The position numbers and the translations under genes are program-made. Shown here piece after piece: positions 32,663 through 41,749 of a DNA stretch of 62,131 bases. The notes under the pieces were generated by a model that was not told the DNA's origin, did not search any database, and was given only the letters and a program-made list of their open reading frames with translations. Each line of letters begins with the position of its first letter. Within the stretch, counting starts at the first letter, position 1. Source of the DNA: Glycomyces sp. YM15 (lineage in GTDB: Bacteria > Actinomycetota > Actinomycetes > Mycobacteriales > Micromonosporaceae); contig NZ_JAERMK010000005.1 in NCBI RefSeq assembly GCF_016918015.1, positions 223,927 through 286,057 of the forward strand. The letters are read 5' to 3'.

Positions 32663-35600
32663 TCAGTCGGACAACGGAGCGAGGGTGATCCGGTCGAGGT
32701 TCGGCGCGTACTGCGAGCGCAGCAGGACGCCGGGCCAGGCGTCGGAGCTGTAACCGGTCCCGTCGAACTGCGGCTTCTCCTCGCCGCTCACGCGAATCTC
32801 GTTCGCCCCCGCTTCGAGTTCGACGTACACGGTGAGCTCCCAGAAGTTGTTCTCGTGGAACGAGTGCGGGAAGATCACTCGGATCGGCTCGGCCCCGTTG
32901 ATCGAGACGAGCGCGTAGCGGGCCACGGGGTCGGGGTTGTAGTGCGTGGCCGGTGACTGCTCCTCGTTGGAGTAGCGGAAGGTCAGCGCGTAGGTCCCGG
33001 CCTCGGGGGCTTCGACGGCGTCGAAGGTGAGCGTGTTGCCGTTGCCGGGTTCGCCGCCGACGCCGGTGACGGCCAGGCCGCCGGAGGCGAGGGACAGCTC
33101 AGAGGCGGCGGCGGTTCCGGCGAGCGTGCCGTCCTCGGCCTCGTAGGCGGTGGATTCGAGCGCGTCGGACGGGGTCACGGCGAGCCGGTCGACCTGGAGT
33201 CGCTTGGCGCCCTTGACGACGATCTTGTTGACGCCGCCGAGGAGGAAGGCGTTCACGGTGCCGTCCTTCGCGGTCGTGACGTGCTCGCCGTTGACCTCGA
33301 GCTTGACCCGCTTGCCGAAGTCGAGGAGCGCGGGCGCGTCGGTCGGCGAATAGACCCAGAAGGTCGCGGTGGCGCCCTTCGGGATCGAGGCGCCGCTGGT
33401 CTCGCCGTAGACCGGGGTCGCGCCTTCGAGTTCGGCGTGCTCGGCCTCGTAGACGTCGCCCGCGCGGTCCGGGTTCGGCAGTGACAGGTCGATCTTGTCG
33501 ATGAGCACGTCGCCGGAGATCGCGCCGCTGCCGTCGAGGCTCTCGGTGGCCAGGGTGATCACGTGCTCCCCGGCGGTGAGCTCCACTGTGGTGTCGGCGT
33601 GGTCCCAGACGACCCACTTGTAGCCCAACGGCAGGAAGATCTCCTGCTCCGCCCCGCCGTCGACGTTGAGGAACATGTTGGTCGGCCCTTGTGCCCGCAC
33701 TTCGGCATCGGTGTTGAGCGAGCTCGCGAAGACGCTGAGGTCGTACTCGCCGTCTTCGGGGACGCTCACGGTGAACCGGAGCCCGTTGTCGGTGCCGGTG
33801 CGCATGCCGCCGACGTTGTAGCCGCCCGAGGTGTAGAACTTCGAGACGTTCGAGGGCGAGCCCTCGGGGCCGTTGACGTTGAGGCCCGAGCCTTGGAAGG
33901 CGGCGTCCTCGGCCTCGTAGGTGGCTTCCCAGGAGGTGCGCGGCTCGGCGCCGGCACCCGTGTCGGCGCCAGGGGTCACGATGACCTCGTAGGAGGATTC
34001 GGCGTCCAGCTCCGGCAGGTCGCCGGCGCCGAAGTGCACGGCCGCGTCGCCGTCGGCGACGGGCACGTCGAGTTCGGCGATCACCTCCGGTTGGGCGCTG
34101 TCGCCGATCTGGCCGCTCCAGCCGATCTCGCGCACGGTGACGCGCACGGATTCACCGAAGACGCCCGTGGGCACGTTGCCGAGGCGGAGCGTGTAGTCGC
34201 CGCCCGCGCCGCCGAAGATGACGCGGCTCTGCTTCAGGCTCTCGTCCAGGGTCGCCACGCCCTGGAGGGTGTAGCTCTGACCGGGATTCGGCGGCGTGAC
34301 CTGCACCGTGGTGCCGCTCATCTGACTGTAGGCGTGCAGGAGCCACCACTGGCCGTTGGCGCGGTTGGCCTGCACGGCCGAGTCGGAGAGGTTGCCGTCG
34401 ATGTTCCAGTAGGCGATGTCGCCGTAGACCTTCTTGTCCTCCAGCGCGGAGATCCACTGGATCATCTGGCCGGGAACGGAGGTGTGGTAGTTGAAGGCGT
34501 ACTCGGTGATGTTGATCGGCAGTTCGGTGCCCTCGTGTTCGGTGCCGGCGAAGAGCTCGGCCTCCCAGGCGCGGTAGCGGTCCACATTGGCGCGGATCTT
34601 GGCGGGGTCGGAGAGCTCGTGCCACACCACGGCGTCCGGTACGGTACCGGCCTCGATCGTGTGCGCCATGAAGCCCTTGACCTGGTTGTACAGGATGCTG
34701 GTGTTCGGGCCGCCGATGCGCGCGTCGGGCAGCACCTCATGGATCACCGCGTAGGCGCGGTCCCAGGCCGCGAAGAAGTCCGTCGGGTCGTCGAGCCAGC
34801 TCACCCCGTCGTAGCTCCACTGGCCGGTGCCGAACATGTTGCCCTCGGGCTCGTTGTACGGCATGAACACCACATTGGACTGCTGCTCGGCGGGCAGGGT
34901 CGCGACCTGCTCGGCCTGCGTCTTCAGTTTCTCCATGTAGAGGTCGAGCTTCTCCTCCGGGGTGTCGCCCGGCCATTGGTAGGGGAAGCCGCGGTGGATG
35001 TCGGTCATGTAGATGTACACGTCGCCGTTCGAGGCCTCGACCAGCGGGCCGAGCACTTCGAGCGCGTCGGCGCCGGGGTGCTGCGGTCCGTCCTGGGCCT
35101 TGGTGGCGACCGTGGTGAGGTCGATGCCGTCGATGAGGTTCTCGGAAGGCAGGCCCTCGTCGTAGAGGCCGTAGAGGGTGCCGGAGGCGCCGCCGAGGAA
35201 GTCACCGGTGGGGCTGCCGAGGTCCACGTTGATGGCGTTCTCGATCACCTCCACAGTGGCCGTGACGGTGAGGTCGTGGCCGATCACCTTGCCGGACACG
35301 GTGAACGTGCCGGGCTTGCCGTACCGCTCGGCCGGGATCTCGTCCCAGGCGATGCCCACGCTACGGCCGATGCCGTCGCTGAAGTCGGCCGGAGCCGCGG
35401 CGGGCAGCTCGGGCGCTTCGCCCACCATCGTGCGGGCCTCGAACGAGTCCTGCTGCAGCCCTTCGAGGACCGGCAGTTCGCCGCCGTAGAGCTCGGCGAC
35501 CTGCGTCGCGTCGAGCGCCAGGTCGTAGACCTGGAACTCGTCGATCGCACCGTCGAAGAACGGGTGCCCGGGCCAGAACGCCTTGCCGAGGAAACCGGAG

Positions 35601-36253
35601 GTCGCACCGTTCGGGTCGTGCATGACCGCATCGAGGTCGAGCTGCGCCTTGGTGCGGCCGACTTCGACACCGTTGAGGTAGTAGACGATCTCCTGGCCGT
35701 CGATGGCGGTGACGGCCTGGACCCAGGTGCCGGTCGGGAGCTTGCCGGTGCCGTCCACGCCGACTTCACCGCCGCCGTTCACCGGCTTGATGGAGGAGCG
35801 GTTCGTGCCGGGTCCCTGGTAGGAGGGAGTGAGGAAGGTGGCGCTGGCGTTGTCGCGGCCGAGGTTGTAGGCCCACTGGAAGTCCGCGCCGCCGTCCCAG
35901 CGCAGCCACGTGGCGATCGTCATCTGGTCGCGGCCTTGGAAGAGTCCGTGCGGGACCTCCACATAGGGCGCGGAGATGAAGGTCGCTGCGCCGCCGGTGA
36001 GGTCGAGCGCGGTTGAGCCGTCGGCGCGGCCGGGCACTGAGGGCGCCTGTGCGGGGTTGACGACGGTGCCGTCGAGGCCCGAGGGCGACAGGTCGTCGAC
36101 GATGCCGTTCGCCACCTGTCCCTCCTCGAACGAATAGGAGAGGATCAGGTGCTCGTCTAGGGGATTCGCGGCGGCCGGCACGGCCGCGAGCGGCACGATG
36201 GCGATCGCGGCGAGGGCACTCGCCGTCCGCCATAGAGGTGCGCGGGACTTCAT
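32663..36253 (-). CDS. Secreted multi-domain clan GH-A glycosidase with LamG and three CBM-like domains
   Basis: A 1196-residue exported protein. Signal peptide 1-29; LamG/concanavalin-like domain about 37-255; a bacterial Ig-like domain about 275-345; a TIM-barrel glycosidase about 350-660 with acid/base Glu468 in PYNEPEGN and nucleophile Glu584 in NITEYAF, as in GH39/GH5-like clan GH-A enzymes; a beta-domain to 770; then three CBM35/CBM6-like modules each starting YEAED or YEAEH. It would attack an insoluble plant polysaccharide; the exact bond is unknown. GAGG lies before the ATG. Two GAACCGGTTC operators flank its promoter. It is followed by a hairpin and LacI copy 2. Confidence 0.8.
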   Translation of the reverse strand: MKSRAPLWRTASALAAIAIVPLAAVPAAANPLDEHLILSYSFEEGQVANGIVDDLSPSGLDGTVVNPAQAPSVPGRADGSTALDLTGGAATFISAPYVEVPHGLFQGRDQMTIATWLRWDGGADFQWAYNLGRDNASATFLTPSYQGPGTNRSSIKPVNGGGEVGVDGTGKLPTGTWVQAVTAIDGQEIVYYLNGVEVGRTKAQLDLDAVMHDPNGATSGFLGKAFWPGHPFFDGAIDEFQVYDLALDATQVAELYGGELPVLEGLQQDSFEARTMVGEAPELPAAAPADFSDGIGRSVGIAWDEIPAERYGKPGTFTVSGKVIGHDLTVTATVEVIENAINVDLGSPTGDFLGGASGTLYGLYDEGLPSENLIDGIDLTTVATKAQDGPQHPGADALEVLGPLVEASNGDVYIYMTDIHRGFPYQWPGDTPEEKLDLYMEKLKTQAEQVATLPAEQQSNVVFMPYNEPEGNMFGTGQWSYDGVSWLDDPTDFFAAWDRAYAVIHEVLPDARIGGPNTSILYNQVKGFMAHTIEAGTVPDAVVWHELSDPAKIRANVDRYRAWEAELFAGTEHEGTELPINITEYAFNYHTSVPGQMIQWISALEDKKVYGDIAYWNIDGNLSDSAVQANRANGQWWLLHAYSQMSGTTVQVTPPNPGQSYTLQGVATLDESLKQSRVIFGGAGGDYTLRLGNVPTGVFGESVRVTVREIGWSGQIGDSAQPEVIAELDVPVADGDAAVHFGAGDLPELDAESSYEVIVTPGADTGAGAEPRTSWEATYEAEDAAFQGSGLNVNGPEGSPSNVSKFYTSGGYNVGGMRTGTDNGLRFTVSVPEDGEYDLSVFASSLNTDAEVRAQGPTNMFLNVDGGAEQEIFLPLGYKWVVWDHADTTVELTAGEHVITLATESLDGSGAISGDVLIDKIDLSLPNPDRAGDVYEAEHAELEGATPVYGETSGASIPKGATATFWVYSPTDAPALLDFGKRVKLEVNGEHVTTAKDGTVNAFLLGGVNKIVVKGAKRLQVDRLAVTPSDALESTAYEAEDGTLAGTAAASELSLASGGLAVTGVGGEPGNGNTLTFDAVEAPEAGTYALTFRYSNEEQSPATHYNPDPVARYALVSINGAEPIRVIFPHSFHENNFWELTVYVELEAGANEIRVSGEEKPQFDGTGYSSDAWPGVLLRSQYAPNLDRITLAPLSD

Positions 36254-36301
36254 GTCGCCTCACTCTCGTCATTGAGAGGTCCGCCGGAGTGATGGCAGCC
36301 C

Positions 36302-36317
36302 AGCGAACCGGTTCGCT
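36302..36317. promoter_or_regulatory. Operator AGCGAACCGGTTCGCT downstream of the -10 box
   Basis: A perfect 16-base palindrome starting four bases downstream of the -10 box. Together with the copy at 36357 it brackets the promoter, 55 bases centre to centre. Confidence 0.8.
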
Positions 36318-36321
36318 CCAC

Positions 36322-36350
36322 ACCGTACCGAGCCTGAACGCCCATGGCAA
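36322..36350 (-). promoter_or_regulatory. Promoter of the large secreted GH gene
   Basis: On the minus strand TTGCCA (36345-36350) and TACGGT (36322-36327) are 17 bases apart, lying between two operator copies. Confidence 0.6.
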
Positions 36351-36356
36351 GGGTCT

Positions 36357-36372
36357 AGTGAACCGGTTCGCT
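36357..36372. promoter_or_regulatory. Operator AGTGAACCGGTTCGCT upstream of the -35 box
   Basis: A 16-base palindrome with one mismatch, six bases upstream of the -35 box. It shares the GAACCGGTTC core with the sites at 36302 and 31491. Confidence 0.75.
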
Positions 36373-36412
36373 GATGATTTCCCCGCGAACGATCGGCCGC
36401 GCGGTTGCGGCC

Positions 36413-37870
36413 CTAAGTGAGACGGAACGTGGCGTCCGTGCGCTCTTGAGCGGTGGCGACCGGCAGGATATTGGCCAGGCCGCCCGATGCGCGGATGAAC
36501 CGGCCCGGGAAGTTGTAGGACTCGAACGACTCCGCGGCCGGGTCGGCGAGCCCGTCCCGCTGGAAGAAGCTCGCGTCGGGCTTGAACACCGCCGCGCCGT
36601 CGTCGGCCTCGATCCACAGCTCGTAGTTCTTGTGCCGCAGGTATCGGCCCGGGAAATTGGCCGACTCCAGCGAGACCGTCCCCGAACCGGCCAGGCCCGG
36701 CACGATCCGGAACTGCGAATCGGCGAGCATCGCCACCGACGTGCCCGCTCGGACGCGGTAGTCGTAGTGGTTCAGGTAGGCGCCGCTCTGCCCGTACAGC
36801 GCGAAGCGGTACGGCGTCGCGCCCGCCGCGACCGGGATGCCGAAGTCGGGCGTGCCGTCCGCGCGCCAGTAGACCTTCTGAATCCTGGTGTGCCGGTTGG
36901 GGTCGTAGAGCGGGTCGCCGCTGATGGCCTTATAGGGCCGGGCGTGGTAGACGAGGATGTCGCTCTGCCCGTCCTCCGAGACCGTGAACGAGTTGTGGCC
37001 GGGGCCGTACTGGCTCGTCGCGTCGTTGCTGCGCAGCACCGGCTGCGCGCTCTTCGTCCACGAGGAGGCGTTGAGCAGGTTGGCGCCCGAGGAGGCGGTG
37101 AGCAGGCCGACCGCGTAGTTGGCGTCAGTGGCGCTGGCGGAGAACGTCATGAAGATCCGGCCGTTGCGGGTGATGACCGCCGGACCCTCGTTCACCTTGT
37201 GCCCGATGGTCTCCCACGAGTTGGTCGGCTTGCTGATGCGCACCGGCGTGCCGGTGATCGTCCACGGGTTCGTCATCGCGGCCAGGTAGAGGCTGGTGCC
37301 CGAGCCGAGCTCGGGGTCGCTCTGGGCCCAGCAGAGGTACCGGGTCGAGCCCTGGGTGAAGGTGGTCGCGTCGAGCGAGAACGAGTCGCGCGGCGTGGCG
37401 ATGCGGCCCTTCTCGGTCCACGTGCCGCTCATGGGGTTCGCGTTCGCGTTCTCCAGCACGTACATCCGGATGGCCCACACGTCGTCGGTGCGGCCGGCGG
37501 CGAAGTAGATGTACCACTTGCCGTTCACATGGTGGATCTCCGGCGCCCAGATGTGCGCGCCCATCTCGCCGCTGGCGTGTTTGGTCCAGATCGTGGTCTC
37601 GGAGGCGGTCGCGAGGCCCTGGAGGGTGGTCGCGCGGCGCAGGATGATGCGGTCGTAGGCGGGGACGCTCGCGGTGAAGTAGTAGTACCCGTCGGTGTGC
37701 CGCCAGATGTGCGGGTCGGCGCGCTGCTGGATGAGCGGGTTGACGTACCGGACGCCGGGGGTGTCGGCGGCCTGCGCGGCGCCGGCGGCGAGGGCGACCC
37801 CCGCGCTGGAGGCGGCGGCGACTCCGGCGGCCTGGAAGAGTCGGCGGCGGCTGATCGGCGGGAAGGGCAT
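36413..37870 (-). CDS. Tat-exported GH43 arabinanase/arabinofuranosidase with AbfB domain
   Basis: A 485-residue protein. The Tat signal has SRRRLFQAAG (7-16) and ends near residue 35. The five-blade propeller shows general base Asp52 in RADPHIW, WAPEIHH, and general acid Glu228 in VNEGPAVI. The C-terminal part (about 345-485) is an AbfB (CBM42) arabinose-binding beta-trefoil, seen in repeated VSLESANFPGRYLRH-like segments. It releases arabinose from arabinoxylan or arabinan outside the cell. GAGGAG lies before the ATG. Its own promoter is at 37928; no GAACCGGTTC site is present there. Confidence 0.9.
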   Translation of the reverse strand: MPFPPISRRRLFQAAGVAAASSAGVALAAGAAQAADTPGVRYVNPLIQQRADPHIWRHTDGYYYFTASVPAYDRIILRRATTLQGLATASETTIWTKHASGEMGAHIWAPEIHHVNGKWYIYFAAGRTDDVWAIRMYVLENANANPMSGTWTEKGRIATPRDSFSLDATTFTQGSTRYLCWAQSDPELGSGTSLYLAAMTNPWTITGTPVRISKPTNSWETIGHKVNEGPAVITRNGRIFMTFSASATDANYAVGLLTASSGANLLNASSWTKSAQPVLRSNDATSQYGPGHNSFTVSEDGQSDILVYHARPYKAISGDPLYDPNRHTRIQKVYWRADGTPDFGIPVAAGATPYRFALYGQSGAYLNHYDYRVRAGTSVAMLADSQFRIVPGLAGSGTVSLESANFPGRYLRHKNYELWIEADDGAAVFKPDASFFQRDGLADPAAESFESYNFPGRFIRASGGLANILPVATAQERTDATFRLT

Positions 37871-37927
37871 GTCGGACTCCTCGAGGGGCGGTGACCACGG
37901 GTTGTGATCGATAACCATCTTGCCGAC

Positions 37928-37956
37928 AGATTAGGCAGACACTCTCCGAAAGTCAA
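37928..37956 (-). promoter_or_regulatory. Promoter of the GH43 gene
   Basis: On the minus strand TTGACT (37951-37956) and TAATCT (37928-37933) are 17 bases apart. Several TATCGAT/ATCGATAA-type repeats surround it and could bind a regulator. Confidence 0.65.
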
Positions 37957-37987
37957 CATTTTCGATCTGTCAATATCGATGGGCGGA

Positions 37988-38016
37988 GGTCCGGTGCCTC
38001 CCGGAGGCACCGGACC
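37988..38016 (-). terminator. Hairpin terminator of the aldo/keto reductase gene
   Basis: Arms GGTCCGGTGCCTCC and GGAGGCACCGGACC with one central base, three bases downstream of the stop at 38020. The innermost bases would open to form the loop. Confidence 0.75.
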
Positions 38017-38019
38017 GGA

Positions 38020-39003
38020 CTACCAGCGGTGGTGGACCTGCGCGCGGATCCTCGCGTCGTAGAGGTCGCGCACGGCGGCGAGCGTCGATTCCGGCAGCGC
38101 CGCGAGATCGGCCGCGGCGGCGTTCGCCCTGGCCTGCTCGGGGTTTCGCGCCCCCGGGATCACCGTCGAGACGCCGGGCTGCTGGATGAGCCAGCGCAGC
38201 GCGGTCTGCGCCGGCGTCGCGCCCTCGGGGGCGAGCGCGGCGAACTCGACGGCGGCTTCGACGCCCGTGGCGTAGTCGACCCCGGAGAAGGTCTCCCCTT
38301 GGTCGAAGGCCTCGCCGTGGCGGTTGTAGTTGCGGTGGTCGTTCGCGGCGAACTCGGTCGCGGCGGTGTACTTGCCCGAAAGCAGACCGGACGCGAGCGG
38401 CACCCGCGCGATGATCCCGACGCCGGCCGCCTCCGCGGCGGGCAGGACGGCTTCAAGCGGCTTGAGCCGGAACGGGTTCAGGATGATCTGCACGCTGGCC
38501 GTTCCCGGCCGCGCGATGGCGGCCAAGGCCTCGTCGCAGGTCTCCACGCTCACGCCGTACGCGGCGATCCGTTCCTCCTCGACGAGGGTGTCGAGGGCGT
38601 CGAAGACCGCGTCCGAGGCGTACACGGGGGTGGGCGGGCAGTGGAGCTGCACCAGGTCGAGCCGGTCGACGCCGAGGTTCACGCGGGACCGGTCGGTCCA
38701 GGCCCGGAAGTTGTCGAGGGTGTAGAGGGCCGGGTCGAGTTCGACGCGGCGGCCCATCTTGGTGGCGACCATGACCTGCGCATCGGGCCGTTCCTTCAGG
38801 AACCGCCCGATGAGCCGCTCCGAGCGGCCGTCGCCGTAGACGTCGGCGGTGTCGAAGAAGGTCACGCCCGCTTCGGCGGCCGCGTCGAGGACGGCGAGCG
38901 CGTCCTCCTCCTTCACTTCGCCCCAGTCGGCCCCGAGCTGCCAGGTCCCGAGCCCGACCACCGACACCCGCTGGCCGCTCCTGCCGAATACGCGCTGCTC
39001 CAT
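38020..39003 (-). CDS. Aldo/keto reductase
   Basis: A 327-residue (alpha/beta)8 NADPH-dependent reductase of the AKR11/12-like group. The catalytic tetrad is complete: Asp51 and Tyr56 in FDTADVYG, Lys82 in VATKMG, and His121 in VQLHCPP. The cofactor site IPGARNPEQARAN lies near the C-terminus. GGGGGAG lies before ATG 39003. It is a single gene ending at a strong hairpin and is divergent from the methyltransferase-like gene. Its substrate could be a sugar aldehyde, but nothing fixes it. Confidence 0.9.
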   Translation of the reverse strand: MEQRVFGRSGQRVSVVGLGTWQLGADWGEVKEEDALAVLDAAAEAGVTFFDTADVYGDGRSERLIGRFLKERPDAQVMVATKMGRRVELDPALYTLDNFRAWTDRSRVNLGVDRLDLVQLHCPPTPVYASDAVFDALDTLVEEERIAAYGVSVETCDEALAAIARPGTASVQIILNPFRLKPLEAVLPAAEAAGVGIIARVPLASGLLSGKYTAATEFAANDHRNYNRHGEAFDQGETFSGVDYATGVEAAVEFAALAPEGATPAQTALRWLIQQPGVSTVIPGARNPEQARANAAAADLAALPESTLAAVRDLYDARIRAQVHHRW

Positions 39004-39101
39004 TGCTCCCCCAAGTCGTCGTGTCGTTCGCGGGCCAGTCTAGGGCCCTTCACCGCCTGGAAGTGGAGCGCTCATCGCGAAAGCGGGGCCCTTCTCGCGG
39101 G

Positions 39102-39107
39102 TATGCT
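39102..39107 (+). promoter_or_regulatory. -10 box TATGCT of a probable leaderless gene
   Basis: TATGCT ends seven bases before GTG 39115. No ribosome site is seen, so a leaderless start at that GTG is likely. Confidence 0.45.
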
Positions 39108-39114
39108 TCGTGCC

Positions 39115-40119
39115 GTGCGTTACTACGTTCAGTTTCCTGCCGGCACCGGCGAACTGGTCGCCGAGTCGATCGGTTCGTACGTCGACCGGCCGGAGACCGT
39201 CTACGCCGACGACAGCTCGCTGATCTTCGAATCGGCGAGCCGGTATTCGCAGGTGGTGCAGATCCCGTTCGTGAAGAACTCGTTCACGGTGATCGCCGAT
39301 GTGGTCCGCCGCGATCTCGACGAGGGCGTGCTCGAACTCGCGGACGGCCTCCGCTACGACGGCCTCGACAGCCACGCGGACTCGTTCCGGGTGATGTTCC
39401 ACGTCGACGGCGCACTCGTCCCCGTCAACCCTCGCGTGAAGCGCGCGCTCGAAACCGAGATCACCTACGCCTCGGGCCAGCGCATGGTCGGCCGCGGTTC
39501 GGGAGAGGAGTACTGGGTGGTCGGAAGGACCGACTTCGACTGTTTGATGCTCTGCCGCCGCCATATCCGGCCCAAGCGCGCGACGAAGGCCGCGGGCGCG
39601 ATCTCGCACGAGTTGTCGTCGCTCCTCGTCGCGGCCTCGAGGCCCGAGCCCGACGACGTGTTCCTCGATCCCTTCGCCGGATCGGGCTCGTTCACCAATG
39701 CGCGGATGTCGTTCCCGGCCAAGCGCATCGTCTATTCGGATGCCGATCTGGCGCGACTCCGCGAGGATTTCCCGGCGGCGGTGCGCGAGGGCCGCGACAT
39801 CGAATTCCTGAGCGAGGACGCATTGGCGCTCCCCTCGTTCCAGGACCACGAAGTGGACGTGATCGTCACCGATCCCCCGTGGGGCGAGTACGAGGAACTG
39901 CCGCTCGAGCTGCCCGTGTTCCTCGACGCGATGGCGCGCTCCTTCGACCGCGTGCTGGCTGCGCGCACCGGGCGCTTCGTGCTCCTGATCGCACGCATGA
40001 CGGCGGAAGCGGCCGAGAAGGCCCTGACCGCCAACCACCTCGCGATCGCCTCGCGCCACGAGATCCTCGTGAACGGCCACCCCGCGACCGTCCTCGTCGG
40101 AGGCCGCGAAACCGCCTGA
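39115..40119 (+). CDS. Trm11/RlmKL-like methyltransferase
   Basis: A 334-residue methyltransferase. The N-terminal half (1-165) is an RNA-binding, THUMP-like region. The Rossmann part has FLDPFAGSGSF (183-193) as motif I and DPPWG (Asp253) as motif IV, the arrangement of N2-guanine or N6-adenine methyltransferases acting on tRNA or rRNA. GTG 39115 is chosen because a -10 box sits seven bases upstream; ATG 39103 lies inside that box. It is divergent from the aldo/keto reductase. The target nucleoside is unknown. Confidence 0.7.
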   Translation: MRYYVQFPAGTGELVAESIGSYVDRPETVYADDSSLIFESASRYSQVVQIPFVKNSFTVIADVVRRDLDEGVLELADGLRYDGLDSHADSFRVMFHVDGALVPVNPRVKRALETEITYASGQRMVGRGSGEEYWVVGRTDFDCLMLCRRHIRPKRATKAAGAISHELSSLLVAASRPEPDDVFLDPFAGSGSFTNARMSFPAKRIVYSDADLARLREDFPAAVREGRDIEFLSEDALALPSFQDHEVDVIVTDPPWGEYEELPLELPVFLDAMARSFDRVLAARTGRFVLLIARMTAEAAEKALTANHLAIASRHEILVNGHPATVLVGGRETA

Positions 40120-40204
40120 AGCCGGGTCGGGGTTTGACCGTGTTCCTCAGGGCACATCTGGGCTATGCTCAAAAGCTACTCGCTGTGCATACAGGAGGGT
40201 CTCC

Positions 40205-40639
40205 GTGCGGATCAATGACATCTTGCGGTCCAAAGGCGCTGCCGTGGTTACCATCCGGCCCGAGGAATCGGTCCGCGACCTGGTGGCCAGACTCGCCGAA
40301 CACAACGTCGGCGCGCTCGTGGTGAGCGCGGACGGCCTCGCTGTCGCCGGCATCGTCTCCGAACGCGACATCACCCGCGGACTGCACGCGGACCCCGGCC
40401 TGCTCGACGCGCCCGTCGAGCGGATCATGACCGCCGACGTGCACACCCGGGTCCTGAACGACTCGATCGAGGACCTGATGGTCCTCATGACCGAGCAGCG
40501 CATCCGTCACGTCCCCGTGGTCTCCGACAGCGGCGCCCTCGTGGGCATCGTGAGCATCGGCGACGTGGTGAAAGGCCGCATCGGACAGCTCGAGTTCGAG
40601 AAGGAGCAGCTCGAGGGCTACATCTCCGGGGCGAGCTGA
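40205..40639 (+). CDS. CBS-domain pair protein
   Basis: A 144-residue protein made of two CBS domains (about 8-65 and 75-130), which bind adenine nucleotides and sense energy status. GALVVSADGLAVAGIVSERDITRGL and IRHVPVVSDSGALVGIVSIGDVVKG show the characteristic ends of the repeats. It is close to the stand-alone CBS proteins (hypoxic response protein type) of actinobacteria. GTG 40205 has AGGAGGG upstream. The partner protein is not adjacent. Confidence 0.85.
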   Translation: MRINDILRSKGAAVVTIRPEESVRDLVARLAEHNVGALVVSADGLAVAGIVSERDITRGLHADPGLLDAPVERIMTADVHTRVLNDSIEDLMVLMTEQRIRHVPVVSDSGALVGIVSIGDVVKGRIGQLEFEKEQLEGYISGAS

Positions 40640-40697
40640 CCGAATGCGCCCGCCGTGATGGGACGCCCGGGAGGCCGCTCGCCTCGAGGGCGCTCCG

Positions 40698-41693
40698 TCA
40701 CGCCCGGGTGATGACGGTCTTGCCTCGGTGGCCGCCCTGCTCCAACGCCTCCAGGGCCTCGACGGTCTCGACGAAGGGGACGGTCTTGCCGACGATCGGG
40801 CGCAGCACTCCGCGGTCGACGAGCGCGGTGATCTCGCGCAGCTGGCCGCCGTCGGCGCGCATGAAGAGGAACTCGTAGCCGACCCCGAGTTTCCTGGCCC
40901 GGCGGCGGACGCCGGCGCTGATGGCGGTGACCGCCGAGCGCATCAGCGCATTGGCGCCGATCTCGCGGGCGAAGGAAGGGTCGGGCGGCCCGGCGATGCC
41001 GACGACCTTGCCGCCGGGCTTCAGCACGCGCAGCGACTTGGCGAGGTTCTCGCCGCCGATGCCGTCGAGCACCAGGTCGTATCCCGATAGCAGCTGCTCG
41101 AAGTCCTGGGTGCGGTAGTCGATCACGATGTCGGCGCCGAGTCCGCGGACGAAGTCCGCGTTGGCGGCACTGGCCGTGGTCGCCACGCTCGCGCCGAGGT
41201 GCTTGGCGAGCTGGATCGCGATCGAGCCGACGCCGCCGGAACCCGAGTGGACGAGCACCTGCTGCCCGGCCCGCACGTCGCCCTTCTCGACGAGGGCCTG
41301 CCAGGCGGTCAAGGCGACCAGCGGCAGCGAGGCCGCCTCCTCCATGCTGATCGACGCGGGCTTGCGGGCGAGGTCGGCTTCGGCGACGGCGATCCGCTCG
41401 GCGAACGTGCCGATGCGGTCCTTGTCGGGCCGGGCGTAGACCTCGTCCCCCGGCTTGAACGCGCGCACCTTCGCTCCGACTTCGAGGACGGTGCCCGCGA
41501 CATCGTTGCCGAGGACGAAGGGCGGCCGATACGGCAGGATCTGCTTGAACTCGCCCGCCCGGATCTTCTCGTCGAGCGGGTTGAGTCCGGCGGCCTGCAC
41601 CTGGACGAGCACGTCGCGCTCGCCCACGAGAGGCTCGGGGACGTCTGCGAGCTGCAGCGGTGCCTTGTACTTGCTGACGACGAACGCTTTCAT
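40698..41693 (-). CDS. NADP-dependent quinone-oxidoreductase-type MDR protein
   Basis: A 331-residue medium-chain reductase without the zinc-binding residues of alcohol dehydrogenases. GroES-like domain 1-120 (VQAAGLNPLDEKIRAGEF, GNDVAGTVLEVG) and Rossmann domain with SGSGGVGSIAIQLAK (AXXGXXG type, about 148-160). Members reduce quinones or alpha,beta-unsaturated carbonyls. AAGGAA precedes the ATG. The promoter is covered by a long perfect inverted repeat, so it is tightly repressed by an HxlR/MarR-class regulator. Confidence 0.85.
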   Translation of the reverse strand: MKAFVVSKYKAPLQLADVPEPLVGERDVLVQVQAAGLNPLDEKIRAGEFKQILPYRPPFVLGNDVAGTVLEVGAKVRAFKPGDEVYARPDKDRIGTFAERIAVAEADLARKPASISMEEAASLPLVALTAWQALVEKGDVRAGQQVLVHSGSGGVGSIAIQLAKHLGASVATTASAANADFVRGLGADIVIDYRTQDFEQLLSGYDLVLDGIGGENLAKSLRVLKPGGKVVGIAGPPDPSFAREIGANALMRSAVTAISAGVRRRARKLGVGYEFLFMRADGGQLREITALVDRGVLRPIVGKTVPFVETVEALEALEQGGHRGKTVITRA

Positions 41694-41721
41694 CGCGGTT
41701 CCTTGCTCCTTGCGTCGTATT

Positions 41722-41749
41722 TGAGTTGACTCAAGTATGAGTCAACTCA
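41722..41749. promoter_or_regulatory. 28-bp operator with perfect 12-base arms
   Basis: Arms TGAGTTGACTCA and TGAGTCAACTCA are complementary over 12 bases with AGTA between them. Each arm is itself nearly palindromic. The site spans the -10 box and half the spacer of the oxidoreductase promoter, the position of a strong repressor site. Confidence 0.85.
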
